Of a stretch of DNA of 64,000 bases, positions 21,426 to 32,066 are shown in pieces; the first letter of the stretch is position 1; each line of letters opens with the position of its first letter. The notes under the pieces are model-generated. The model had not been told where the DNA came from and did not search any database. It was given only the letters and a program-made list of their open reading frames with translations. The stretch covers positions 33,763,204 to 33,827,203 of the forward strand of contig OX235273.1 of assembly GCA_944472155.2 (NCBI GenBank), read 5' to 3'. The DNA comes from Trichobilharzia szidati. Its lineage: Eukaryota > Platyhelminthes > Trematoda > Strigeidida > Schistosomatidae. A program made the translations under genes and the position numbers.

Positions 21426-22891
21426 CACGTTTTACTACTCACTACTAGTAAGTAATATTTTGTTACTTCAAAAATCATAATCGATGTTTGTTATAGAAGT
21501 TTAACCCGTTGAATATCATAATCTTCTATTTGCTCTCCTCATCATTACACAGTATCTGGTGTATATGCTCTATTCATATACTCCTTTCTGTCGAACTCCA
21601 TTTATCCTAATCCATTTATTCTTCATCTCTACACTCATGCATTATTTCAACTAACCACACACAGCATGGCTGAAATGTATCCCTTCCTAGAAATAATTTA
21701 ATTACTCAACAGGCTATTCATTCTATTCACTGTTAGCACTTGCAATATCTGAATGCCTGTGTAAATATCTGTGCTCATAGTAGGTCTTATGCAGAACCGA
21801 TAATTCATCGTTTATAATACATTCATGTAGAGTGAGACAAAGTGTGTCAACATAACTAAATGAAACGTAAACTCTCAAGTAGTCAGTAAACAACAAATCA
21901 CTTCATAATCTGGAGACTTACCCCATTTCTACATGGGCAATCCGGCCGCCGGGTGATTAGACCTAGCTGGCAGGCCACAGTGGCTGATAAAAGTGGTATG
22001 AAACTGCTCATCTTGATCAACCACTGGTTTATACTTTCACACAATTACACTTCTTTTCTTCCTTACCATTTATGCTATCAAGCAGATCACTTAATCTCTG
22101 TGATCGGAATAATTTTGGTTTCAAAAGGAACTGGTGGTGAGATTTCACCATCTCGAACTGTGTAAATTGCAAACTGTGAATCTGACTTGTGGTGTTGCAT
22201 CCTTCTCAAGAAGAGACCAGATAATCAGGCGGTTTCAACTGGTTCACTTCTCTGAGCTGAGTTCAACTGGGTATATCGCGTATGAGCCCGAGCTCAAAAG
22301 AGGGGGAGTGGCCATCCAGGGTTCGGAACATCTTCATCTCAATAGAAATCACTGGTGGTTAATATAAGGCGTAGTATGTAACTACTCATCTCAGACAATC
22401 AGTAGTGTGTGGTTTTCATTGATGAAAAGTTACTTCTTCAATAACTACAATTTATTTCATGTCACAGATTCCTTCCCTTTACATTCATATTACTCATATG
22501 CCTACCAGTCAAGCGTGCGATATGACCAACAGACCAGATGGCTTCCCATCACCATGCACACTGAATTGATGTTATTAGACAGCAAATCTGACTGACGGAA
22601 TTGAGTCTGCATCAAACAAAGCAATGGATGCATGACGTTAATCACTGGACAACGTCCAATCAAAGTATCCAAAACAGTCGTTAATGAGCTCGATCACCAG
22701 GCTGAATAGCTCGGTGGTGACGTGTCTGACAACAGTGCTCACACGTTGACATGGGTTAGTATCTCACAATGGGGACATGAGTGCCTTCAGGATTGTAGGC
22801 TGAAGGCTTCTTTAAGATTGCCTCCAACCTTTTCTTAATAAACTCAATTCTTCTCAAGTCTAAATTGTGCTGACTGAATACATTCTATGTA

Positions 22892-23071
22892 TTACGAGTT
22901 GATCACGGACTGATATCAGCTAGAGAACCATTGAAAACCAAGGAGTACTGGACAGCTGCTGTTTCATCCTAGTTTGGGAATCAACGGCAGTACGCACCCA
23001 CTGGGATTCGAACCCAGGACCTTCCGGTTACAAGGCAAGCTCGTATACCATTCAGCCACTGGGACCCGATT
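22892..23071 (-). repeat. Full-length Smalpha-like SINE with target-site duplication
   Basis: Complete element on the minus strand: tRNA-Thr-like head near 23070-22990, hammerhead-derived body near 22990-22930, tail to 22892. It is flanked by direct repeats CATTCTATGTA at 22881-22891 and 23072-23082. The right arm has a single uninterrupted version of the site, so the insertion came after the arms were duplicated. The core reads CCGTTGA where CUGAUGA is needed, followed by an intact GATGAAAC box, so catalysis is probably lost. Confidence 0.85.
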
Positions 23072-23383
23072 CATTCTATGTACTCAGCGATGTTCATGAC
23101 ACTACGGACGGCTGACGCTGGTAAACGTAGTTCAGTATGATTTGAAACCAAACAGTCACACCTTAGCACGGAAAAATCAATCGTTTAACACAGAAATAAA
23201 GTGACATATTTTTCAAACTACAGACACAACACAAAAATTCAGCCCACACTCGGTTACTTTATTGTAGGTCACTGCAGTCGTTCGATGTTGGCTAATTCTA
23301 TTGATTCTAGCTAGCACATATGAATAATTACCAGATTAATTAGATAGTCTTAAGGTCACACTGACAAAATCACTCGATTCTTT

Positions 23384-23384
23384 G

Positions 23385-23421
<37 letters not shown>
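23384..23421 (+). promoter_or_regulatory. (TA)n tract in the MEG promoter region
   Basis: TA dinucleotide run ending 36 nt before the ATG of the signal-peptide exon. It could serve as the TATA element. The mirror site near 51030 in the right arm has a shorter, interrupted version (tacacatataaat), so the run has expanded here. The promoter role is inferred from position only. Confidence 0.4.
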
Positions 23422-23422
<1 letters not shown>

Positions 23423-23456
23423 CACAAGTAAACTGCTTTCAAATACTTTGTTCACA

Positions 23457-23520
23457 ATGTCAAACCCTGCACTCCGCCTGTGTACTGTCGTCTTACTCCT
23501 AACATCATTTTCGCTGAAAC
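23457..23520 (+). CDS. Signal-peptide exon of a candidate micro-exon gene
   Basis: ATG at 23457, then 21 codons plus one base, ending at a strong donor (AAAC|GTAAGTATC). The peptide begins MSNPALR and has a hydrophobic core LCTVVLLLTSF, a good secretion signal. It ends in phase 1. Schistosome micro-exon genes typically start with one signal-peptide exon followed by short symmetric exons whose lengths are multiples of three. The plus-strand exons listed below fit this phase. The next 2 kb is filled by a PLE on the opposite strand. Start chosen because it is the only ATG between the TA tract and the donor that gives a signal peptide. Confidence 0.7.
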
Positions 23521-23624
23521 GTAAGTATCAAAATTGATATATAACTTTTTATTTTAATATATGTTTAAAACTTGCGCACCTTGGTACTTAGTAATTCCAT
23601 GTTAATTTGTTTATTAGATATATT

Positions 23625-23740
23625 GCAGAGTGAAACAGTATTATTCACTCGACGACGTTTCAAACAAAATTTATTATTATTCATAATCATATCAGCTATA
23701 ATCACGCGACTTCGAAACGAGTTGTATAGTTTTCTTTCTT
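23625..23740. repeat. PLE terminal-repeat-like sequence
   Basis: Contains the order 'cgacgtttcaaac', then 'tattcataatcatatcag', which recurs in the palindrome at 27686-27856 and, more distantly, near 61500 and 63080. It lies just beyond the 3' end of the PLE on the minus strand, consistent with a PLE terminal repeat. Confidence 0.45.
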
Positions 23741-23876
23741 CTCTCCTATTTGTCGTAGGGGTAGCAGAATTTTCCAGATATCTGAAACAGGTGTTGAATC
23801 ATTCCTAATACACGTGTTTGCAGTTGATTCGATAAACAAAGCCTCTGTTATCAATCTCTGCCTCCACCCTGTCACA

Positions 23877-25560
23877 TTAGATTTTAAAACTGTCATCATA
23901 TTCCATCCATCCTATGGTATGGTTGCGTGTAACTGCATGTAGTGCTATAGCTGAACTATTCTCTAGAAATCCTATCGTATTCGGGTCAACCTGTCTAGAT
24001 TTTTCTAGGTTTTTATGTTCAGCTAGTCTGACTGCCCCTTTTCTACTAGTTTCACCTGTGTATTTGACCTGACAGTCATTCCAGCAGGGTATGAGATAAA
24101 CTAAATTGTTTTGTTTTAAATTCTCCACAGGATCCCTTAACCGACAAAGCTCGTTTATAATTGAGTTTGTGGGTTTGAAACCCGGCCACTTTTATTCCTG
24201 CCTTGTTAAGAATTTTCCTGCGTAAGGTTTCCGAGGTTCCTTCCTTGTATGGAATTACTACTGATGATTTAGATTCCTTATTGTTGGTGTCGTCATTATC
24301 ACTATTACTATTATCATTATTATTGTTATTATCACTATCACTACTATCATTATTTATTTTATTTTTACATTTCCCTACATATTTCCTGACTAATTTATCA
24401 GGGTAATAATCAAGTTTCAAAGCTTCTCTTATTTGCCTCACTTCATGTCTTAGATTTTCATTGGTGCTACTTAGTTTTTGTGCTCTGTCACTTAAACATT
24501 CCACCAATCCTATTTATACTGACATAGGATGGAACGATCGGAAGTTCGAATGTCTGTTTGAATGTGTGGGTTTCCTGTTAACGCTAGTGTTTAACTTCCC
24601 ATCTTCTTTCCTTTTTACGATTCAATCTAACATTGGAAACTCCCCTTCCTGACTTTCCGATTCATAAGTGAATTGAATTGCCTCCGCCTTTGGCTTAATT
24701 TGTTCGAAAAATCTATTTATATCCTGTGTTCTAAGTACAGTGATTGTGTCATCTACATACCTCCACCATACTTTTGGGGTGAGGCTGGACGTTTCAACTG
24801 CTATGTTTTCCCACCTATCCATGAATATATCTGTCCAAGTCTGGAAGATCGGTGACCTCATGGCAACTTCCACAGTTTGTTTGTATATTTTCCTTTAGAA
24901 TTTAAATACTGTGAAAGTCAGGCATAACTTCAACCCCAGCATTATGTCCTCAAGTGGCAGTTCCGTCCTAAGTTCGAGTTCTTGATCATAAATGAGTTCG
25001 TTTCTTACTGCCTTTATAGCCATATTTATTGTCGGTAGACGTGTATATTAACTGACAATGTCAAAACTAACCATTTTTTCTTCATTATCTAATTTTAAAT
25101 TATCCAATCTATGTTTTAATTCATAAGAATTTGTTAGTATCGAATTCGACTGGCTTTTAAGGGGATTTAATACCATAGCTAAATATTTAGATAATTCATA
25201 AGTAGGTAAATTTCTAAAATCAACTGTAGGTCTAATATGGTATCCTGACTTATGAACCTTAACAACACCATACATCCTACTGGGGTTATTAGTTTTGGAC
25301 ATTAAATAAAAACCACTAAGACTCACCTAAAAACGGCTTCATTCAGCGTATTCGGTCCACTGTGGATTTCTTAACCATATTTATAACGGTGTCTTCATAT
25401 GGTCCTGTTGGTATGTGAGTATTCACATTGTCCAAATATTCTGTTTTGTCTAATATTACTGTTGCATTTGCTATGTCTTATTAGGTGATTACTAAGTCCT
25501 CGTTTTTCTTAAGGTGTTTTAAGTCTTTGTCAGGTCAGGCTTTCCTCGTTTTTGTCGTTT
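23877..25560 (-). mobile_element. Penelope-like element, nearly full RT and GIY-YIG, frameshifted
   Basis: In order on the minus strand: NEDLVIT and DKTEYLDNVNTHIPTGPYE near 25.5-25.4 kb; YGVVKVHKSGYHIRPTVDFR (25326-25048 frame); the RT catalytic WWRYVDDTITVL (24873-24622 frame); a KPTHSNRHSNFRSFHP-like segment; KLDYYPDKLVRKY; an Asn/Asp/Ser-rich linker near 24350-24290; and the GIY-YIG nuclease (VYLIPCWNDCQVKYTGETSR). Several frameshifts and stops make it inactive, but domain order is intact. It occupies the first intron of the candidate micro-exon gene, antisense to it. Confidence 0.85.
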
Positions 25561-25860
25561 CCATGTCAGTGGACATTGTGTCCGCACTTCATCAATGGTT
25601 GTTTTGTCTATCCAAATCAGTGGTACTTCTGTTTTAAAGATGATGTACTTCACATTTCGACAAACAAGACTTTTATATTCATGTAAGTGTTGAGAAGTTG
25701 CCATCAGTGCATTAACTGTGAACAAGTCATTGTTTTCACGTATTTAGACAGTGAATGTGCTGAAATGAATGACCGTAAAAATAAAAATCAGACAAAGATG
25801 CAGTAGAATTGAATTTGCTTTCAGTTTATTTGGCATGTCCTACAATGAAGAAGATTTCAA

Positions 25861-25911
25861 GACAGAAAGGAGATTTCACGTCAGAGATGTATCAAATTGA
25901 AAACCCAGAAA
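25861..25911 (+). pseudogene. Cassette A copy of the 51-nt micro-exon, acceptor lost
   Basis: Aligned base for base with the cassette B exon (31845-31895). In phase 1 it reads QKGDFTSEMYQIENPE and keeps the donor GAAA|GTAAGTTG. The bases where B has the acceptor CAG are CAA here, and the nearby AGs would break phase. I infer this exon is skipped or mis-spliced, while the B copy remains usable. Confidence 0.5.
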
Positions 25912-26061
25912 GTAAGTTGATCCCTATCCACTGATGCCTAGTGTATGTCGTTTGTTAAACTCGATACCGGTGAGTCAGTCACTCACTCAGATCAGGCCGA
26001 TGAACACACACGCACAGAGTCATGCACATATCCCATTGATTCACCACTTCTCTTCATTTAG

Positions 26062-26082
26062 CTAACACTAACACGTTAACAA
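26062..26082 (+). CDS. Candidate 21-nt micro-exon (cassette A)
   Basis: Acceptor cttctcttcatttag, then 21 nt ending CAA|GTATAAAG. Phase 1 to phase 1, open (NTNTLT). The 40-nt intron that follows has a TACTAAT branch-site match and a pyrimidine tract ending cttag at 26122, the compact intron type of schistosomes. The next exon would begin at 26123 and read MNSHIFHLPKETVQKAK then stop, a possible alternative 3' end. The donor is only moderate. Confidence 0.4.
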
Positions 26083-26929
26083 GTATAAAGTGTTTACTAA
26101 TCTCTCCTGTCTATCCACTTAGTTATGAATAGTCACATTTTTCACTTACCAAAGGAAACTGTTCAGAAGGCAAAATAAGCTTGTATTGGCATTCACTTCT
26201 GAACATCAACGACGAATGTGCTGTGAGTTCAACTGAACTTCAAGCCGATCCATTCATAAGCCATTCATAGCTGATGATGCCTGCAGTAAGGAGTAAAGGT
26301 TGGATTTGATTCCAGAAACGGCATCGTACACTCACAAGAAAGCACCTCTATTACTCAAACTTCAAAGCTTAAGCAAGAAGCCTCATATACCACCCTGAAA
26401 TCGAAGGAATGCAATGCACCGAAATATTACACACAGCATAAAGTTGATTCATGTTCTGATTTTCTAATATTCTTCTTCATCACACCTTTATCAGACAGAA
26501 ACTCGAACATTTCATATGTGATTGAGAAGAAATTGAGCTATCACAAAAGTATGTTGAATCGATATTATATAAATATTTGTGCACAATGTGATGAAGACAT
26601 TTACTGTATGATAGGCAGAAATGCATTGCAATTTATGACAAGATTAGAATTCGATCACGCTCAGCAGACATTCCTCAACCAACCAGAAATGATCTTCATA
26701 TCCAGACTGTGTCAAATGCATTTCCATTCGTTAATCCATTAATTCGTTAACTACTTACAAAGTAATTCTCGAGAAGTGATCTAATGCTTGTAAGTGAGTG
26801 ACTACAATACGAAGTTGGCTGGAGAAGGCGTACTGAGAAGGCACAATCAGAGGGGGCCACCTGGTCGGATGTGAGGACGAATGATCGTCGAAGATACTGG
26901 CTTTCAATGATTTCTAAACTCGAGTAACG

Positions 26930-27003
26930 AAGCAGCTGTCCAGTACTCCTTTGTGGTTTTCAATGCTTGTCTAACTGATGTCAACCCGCGGACAAACTAT
27001 AAT
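26930..27003 (+). repeat. Headless Smalpha-like SINE tail (cassette A)
   Basis: Matches 'cagctgtccagtactcc' through 'gatgtcaacccgcggacaaa'. The same fragment is at 32914-32987 in cassette B. The inverted cassette C keeps the whole SINE, including the head, so A and B derive from an internally deleted version. Confidence 0.65.
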
Positions 27004-27144
27004 ACCTGTTCGCATATTAGTCACGGGACAATTCCGGAGACAGGGTATTTATATATTTAAAGCTGTGTTGACTATTTTGTGATGAAACTGTCCCCCATTT
27101 GAAATTTCAAGCTACTTCGAAGAGGAGGAATGAAACCATTTCAG

Positions 27145-27171
27145 TATGTGAGGAAATAATCAAAAATGAAA
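27145..27171 (+). CDS. Candidate 27-nt micro-exon (cassette A)
   Basis: Acceptor gaaaccatttcag, 27 nt, donor GAAA|GTGAGTTG. Phase 1 in and out; in-phase codons read CEEIIKNE. Homologous exons of the same length and phase are at 33129-33155 and, inverted, at 45505-45531. Conservation of length, phase and both splice sites across three copies is the best evidence that these are real exons. Confidence 0.6.
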
Positions 27172-27646
27172 GTGAGTTGATACTTGTTAATAGATGCTTG
27201 TTGCGTCACTCCAGTCGCACAGGTTTTGCGCAACGTTATTTGTCCGCTGGTCTTATGCCAGTGAACTCACAAACAATGTAATAATGACCATCATTACTCA
27301 ATTGGGTACTGAGTGGAATATAAAGCTTGATCGTAACACCATCATTTCACTACCTTCTCTGCAATCTGTTTAACCTGCCTACACGATAACCAATAATTTT
27401 CTGCTCTCACCACACATGGTCTCCTGCATCTGCCCTCCCCTCCTCTTCCTCCATACACAACCACACCTTGCTCTTCGTTCTTCCCATTCATATTCTATTT
27501 GACGACCTGTCACAAGATATCAGTCTGTTGTGTCTTCATCATATATGTAATCTATCTGCATTTTCTTTGGCATATTTATCAGCCAATAGATTGTTGTTTT
27601 GATGGTTTGTTCCTTACCAGAGTTTTGCGCTTCTCATCGTTTCCAG

Positions 27647-27882
27647 GTGACTATCCGATCTTCATTATAGATAAAATTTTATTTTGATATATTACACGGT
27701 GTTAAACAGTAATATTAACTGATGACCACGTTTCGAGCACAAAACATTGCTCATAATCATATCAAGTCACTCACACTTGATATGATTATGAGCAATGTTT
27801 TGTGCTCGAAACGTGGTCATCAGTTAATATTACTGTATAACACTGTGTGATTCATCAAAAGGAAATCTTATCAGTAATGAAG
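27647..27882 (+). pseudogene. MEG exon apparently split by a palindromic insertion
   Basis: Acceptor cttctcatcgtttccag followed by codons GDYPIF in phase 1, resembling the intact 66-nt exon at 37328 (GDYIKG) and its upstream pyrimidine tract. After about 25 nt a palindrome begins (27686-27856). Past it, 'tcagtaatgaag' leads to a GTATAC donor at 27883. I infer an ancestral exon interrupted by a PLE terminal-repeat hairpin. Confidence 0.4.
27686..27856. repeat. Near-perfect 171-bp palindrome (arms about 81 bp, 9-nt loop)
   Basis: Left arm 'ctgatgaccacgtttcgagc' is exactly complementary to the right arm 'gctcgaaacgtggtcatcag'. The centre is CATATCAAG, a 9-nt loop, then CTTGATATG. Outer 20 bp carry a few mismatches. 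The sequence resembles the PLE terminal-repeat-like segments at 23.65, 61.5 and 63.1 kb. Confidence 0.85.
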
Positions 27883-28161
27883 GTATACTCTGTCACAGTG
27901 CACAAGTTTTATACTTATATCGAGTCTTCATTAATGATAGTAAGTAGCTGTTGGTGAATGTTTGCAACAACCATTTGGAAGTAAATTCCGTGATGCGGCA
28001 AGTCTCACCAGTCTTACATGCTATAAAAAGGACGGACTGTCTAGTCAACCTATCTCAAAAAATCAATCCATTAGCTGCACAAACTTTGCCTCCTCTAATC
28101 GTGCTAATTTTAATTCATATACGCTGTCAAGGAACTTAATCCTAAAATTATGTTATTTCAG

Positions 28162-28274
28162 AGGACGCTACAAATCGAAAAACACTAAGCACAGATATTG
28201 AATTTAATTCCTTAAACACAATGGATGACAAGAGATTGTATTCTTCGATAGTTAAAATCAATATTCTGTACTAA
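28162..28274 (+). CDS. Candidate terminal exon of the first MEG transcript unit
   Basis: Strong acceptor (ttatgttatttcag). In phase 1 the exon runs 36 codons (DATNRKTLSTDIEF...) to a TAA at 28272-28274. The peptide is hydrophilic, with many Asp, Lys, Thr and Asn. It lies after cassette A and before the CR1-like copy 2, so a transcript using exon 1, cassette A and this exon would end here. No clear poly(A) signal before the LINE. A chance open stretch of 36 codons is possible. Confidence 0.35.
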
Positions 28275-28349
28275 GTTTAAAATCAAGTGTTTTTAAAAGG
28301 AATGTACTGTACTTTTAATCGTATTCTGTCATCTTCTTTAAGAACAAGA

Positions 28350-31300
28350 ATAATAATTTGCTTCATTCCAACACAGTACTTGTGATACAGAGTGGAATTC
28401 TACAGTATTGCATCCAGTTAGTACATTATCAGTAAATAGAATTCCACATAGATTATGGAAATCTCAGTTCATTATGACAACAATATATTGGCATGTCGGT
28501 AGCAAGGCTAAAGTTGAACAGTGTTTGAAGGTGTTAGAAAAGTAGGTGCTATCATATTTACTGGTGTGAGCGGGAGAAAGAAACAATGCAGCACATAACG
28601 AAAAAAGAGAGAGAGGGAGAAGGAAAAGAAAGAAAGAAAATGTTGTACCTATAGGTGATATGAGTTAGGAAGACGAGGTCCAGTTGTAGTACTGACTGTT
28701 TAATAAATCATAGGTGTCACGGCTAATGGTTTCTTTATCTCACACGAGCTAAGTAGGGTATGGTTGAGTTTTTGTACTTGCCTGTGCGAGCATATAGTTT
28801 TCTATATAGGCTTCTGGTTTTGCCTGATGAGATGCAAGGAGAGAGTTGTGAGTGAAGAGGGTGGTGTGAGTAAGATAAAATGGATTTGGCCCATTTTTCA
28901 CATGAATCCGTGTCCATATTAACAAGCTGGTTAAGTGGCACGTTGCTCACCCTGCTGACAACCTTTAACATCCTGCGTAATAAGGTATAGTCTTTCTTAA
29001 GTAGCCCGGGAAAACTAAGGGGGGACAATAAAGAATAATAGGCAGAATGAGAGAGTTAACGAATTGAAGGAGTAAGGGTTGGGTTACACCAGAATGTCTT
29101 AACTTCTTGATGCAGGAGGTAAGACGGGATATTTTCTTAGAAATCGCCAAGATATGAGAGGACCAGGAGAGATCAGCAGATAGAATGACGCCTAGGTTTT
29201 TTAAATTTCCGACTTGGTCTCTATTTCAGTGCCATCTATGTTGCACTCCTTGTGAGAGCCAACCAGTTTGTTTAGGTTGGATTTATGCCTAAAGGTGAAA
29301 TTGACTGCTTGGCATTTGAAGGGGTTTAAGGTAAGACCATTTTCCTTGGACCACAGGCTGATTTCTGATAGAAAGCCATTAAGTTTAGAGCAGTCGCTTT
29401 GACATTTGACAGGCAAAGATACAGTCAGGTCGTCAGCATATATGACGAAATTAATGTCATTTGAAGATGGTAAGTCATGTAGAAAGAAAGAAAAGAGAAG
29501 TGTGGAGAGTACAGCACCTTGGGCGAAAAAACTACAGTGAGCACAGCAGAGGAGGATTAACCTTTATATACGGTGTACTGCATTCTGTAAGAGAAGTAGA
29601 AGTGCAGCCAGTTAGTGACCCAGGACTCAGTTTTTGCCATAGAGAGCTAATTTAGCAGGAGACATCTAGGTCCAGAGTCGAAAGCAGAAGTGAAGTCGAG
29701 AAACGTGCAGCGGACGTATTTGGCACCTTTATCTAATGATGAGACGGTGTTGTTGTGTAAGACGGCTGCAGCGTCTAAAGTGCTCCTACCCTGTCTATAG
29801 GCGAATTGTTTGGGGTCTTCAAAGCTTCTAAGGGACGGTTCAAGTTTGAGAAGTACCAGTTTTTCCATAAGCTTAAGAAACGGGAAAGTGATGGCAATGG
29901 GTCTGAACTTTACGTTATTGCTATTTCCAGGTTTAGGGACAGGGACTATTTTACTGTCGTTCCATGCAACAGGTACTACATTTTTTGGAGAAAGAATCAT
30001 TTAGGACGTTAGTTAGTGGAGAACATAAAGCACCTGCACATTGTTTTAAAACATATGCACGTATACCATCAGGGACAAGGCTACGTGAGAGCTTGAGCGT
30101 TTTAAGACATTTTAGAACATCGAGAGCATTAAAGTCATGAAAGTTATCAGCTACATGACTGGTAACATTAGAAGTGGTTAAAGTAGAAGGACAGCGTATA
30201 AAAGACTGATTAAGAGCATTAACATCATAAGAGGGAAAGCCATTACGACGCTTACTATTGCCAGTAAATTCATTAAAAAGTTTTCACATGCTGATTGGAG
30301 ATTTACATGATAAAAGTGTATCGTTATAGATAGCATTAAGATTTTTGATTTGATTTGGGCACTGTTCTTTTTGAGTCCTAACTTATCTTTGGATTTGTGT
30401 AATGTTTCTTTTTGCCTGCGAAGTTGTTTGAGACAAGGAGACGAGAAGCGGTCTAGGCGTTTGAATAGTGTTTGTTTGGGACAGCATATTTCAAGGCAGA
30501 ACTTAAGATAATCCGTTATATTGGCAATTGTGTCATCTAATGTTCTTTCATGGAATAAATCAAAGTTAGTATTTTTTAACATGCACCTTAGATTAAGTAA
30601 GTTGTCAGATGAGTAGCATCTTTGTTGTGCTTTCATCGACAAGTGTAAGAAAACTTTAATTTGTGTTTTGCTGTGTATTTTTGGTAAAACACGAACAATA
30701 CAGTGATCAGAGTAAAGGATCGGTGTACTTTTACGTGTTTCATATACTCCTTCGTCATTAGTAAGAACTAAATCGAGTGTTTTGTCAAGTCGAGTGGGAA
30801 ATTTGACTATGTTTGTATGACCAAGTACTTCAAGGAAGGAGTAATCTGACGAGTTGAAATCACCAGTAATAACAGATAGAGAGTTGTCGAAGTTGCCAGC
30901 GGCAAACATGGTGAATTCGTCAGCAAAACTTGAAAGATCAGATAGTGTGCAACTGGGAGAAATGTACATGTTTGTAACAAACATATGTTTATATTTGGGG
31001 AGATGTTTGGGACGACATTTGACGGTGATACAGTCTATGAAGTCATTTGAGAATGAGAAGTAAACATTATTAGAAATAGACCATTTGGAGTGAATAAAAG
31101 TTGCCACGCCGCCCCCATTTTTCTTATTACAGCGTTGTCGGTCTTGTCTAAATAGGACGAAGTCCTTTAGTGAGATGAAGTTGTCATCATACAGTTCATG
31201 TTACCGCGTTTCATGTAATGTGATTATGGCAGTATTATGATAAGTGTCAGTGGACATCAAAGACTGTAGGTACATTATCTTGTTAGGCAGATAGGGGCAG

Positions 31301-31566
31301 TTGGTGTTCATTATGACAGGGACCGTAGTTAGGTGTATTAGTGTACGTTTTAGAGCTCTCTGCCAACTACTACGATGCTTCCTCCTTGATTTCTTGGGAA
31401 TATGAAAGTCATTGGGTCGTAAATGATTAATAAAGTTACGAGAGTAAATGATCCTGTTAGAATTCATATTTAGGTGATAAATAAATAGGAGTAAACAGTA
31501 GATTGGATGCAGTATGTAGATATTATAATAGCAGGCCCAAAAATTCGAACAGGCCGCCATGGTCAA
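28350..31566 (-). mobile_element. CR1-like retrotransposon, copy 2 (pseudogene)
   Basis: Same family as 10078-13570 and same 3' end ('cagtacttgtgatacagag'). The N-terminal frame starts MNSNRIIYSRNF near 31467. An in-frame stop follows LHETR, replacing the Trp-Leu expected from copy 1. The endonuclease (TGDFNSSDYSF, SDHCIVRVLPK) continues to a frameshift near 30350, then RT pieces FRPIAITFPFLK, FLDFTSAFDS and IYADDLTVS, and the C-terminus at 29028-28735. Several frame breaks make it inactive. It lies in the MEG locus between cassettes A and B, antisense to the candidate exons. Confidence 0.85.
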
Positions 31567-31844
31567 TATTCTTCCGACTTGTACACGATAGAATCACTCG
31601 CGCCTTCAAGTTGCCTGCCAATGGCCACCAAAGCCAATAAACAAACGTTCAATGATCATAATCACTGACATACGCGCTTGAGTTATAACCACTGTCTTAG
31701 AGAATATCACAAATTCCGTTTTCAGCATAACTGATTAAAATTTGGTGATTAGTTAATATTACTGATAACACACGACTATGAAGAAAGTATACTTTTTGAT
31801 TTGTAATAAAACCTCTTCTCAATGGAAATTTCAAGCTCTTTCAG

Positions 31845-31895
31845 GAGCAGAAGAGGATATCACGTCGGAGAGGAATCAAATTGAAAACCCAGAAA
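31845..31895 (+). CDS. Candidate 51-nt micro-exon (cassette B)
   Basis: Acceptor caagctctttcag, 51 nt, donor GAAA|GTAAGTTG. Phase 1 at both ends; in-phase reading is AEEDITSERNQIENPE, acidic and hydrophilic. Spliced to the signal-peptide exon it would give Arg at the junction. The flank before it ('ggaaatttcaagct') also precedes the 27-nt exons, which suggests that the 51- and 27-nt exons arose by internal duplication. Confidence 0.6.
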
Positions 31896-32045
31896 GTAAG
31901 TTGATCCCTATCCACTGATGCCTAGTGTATGTCGTTTGTTAAACTCGATACCGGTGAGTCAGTCACTCACTCAGATCAGGCCAATGAACAGACACGCACA
32001 GAGTCATGCACATATCCCATTGATTCACCACTTCTCTTCATTTAG

Positions 32046-32066
32046 CTAACACTAACACGTTAACAA
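32046..32066 (+). CDS. Candidate 21-nt micro-exon (cassette B)
   Basis: Identical to the cassette A copy at 26062, including the acceptor, the CAA|GTATAA donor and the 40-nt intron with TACTAAT. Phase 1, reads NTNTLT. Confidence 0.4.

Larger units (their letters stand above)
19036..23385 (+). repeat. Left arm of the large inverted repeat
   Basis: Reads as the reverse complement of about 51000-55204 along its whole length. Landmarks are 'tatcatcctcccagtgtgtt' (19056 and its complement near 55180), the 'gagggggagtggccatccag' block (22301 and complement near 51926) and the 'ctgaaggcactcatgtcc' type block near 22800 and 51440. Divergence is moderate, with indels. The main difference is a SINE present only here (22892-23071). 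The inner end abuts the (TA)n before the signal-peptide exon at 23457. The outer end is undefined because the partner runs into an N gap. Confidence 0.85.
25870..27216 (+). repeat. Micro-exon cassette A (direct duplication)
   Basis: Nearly identical to cassette B at about 31855-33200, offset by exactly 5,984 bp at every landmark checked. It carries candidate exons of 51, 21 and 27 nt and a headless SINE tail. A third, inverted and more diverged version lies at 45560-47790. High A/B identity points to a recent duplication or gene conversion. Confidence 0.9.

Noticed and set aside
26518..26742. 74-codon ORF repeated in cassettes A and B
   Set aside because: It is open in both copies only because they are nearly identical; in the diverged cassette C the frame is not kept and no domain is seen.
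27910..27950. 41-nt exon ending at GTAAGTAG
   Set aside because: Good donor, but the length is not a multiple of three, so it breaks the phase rule the other exons follow.
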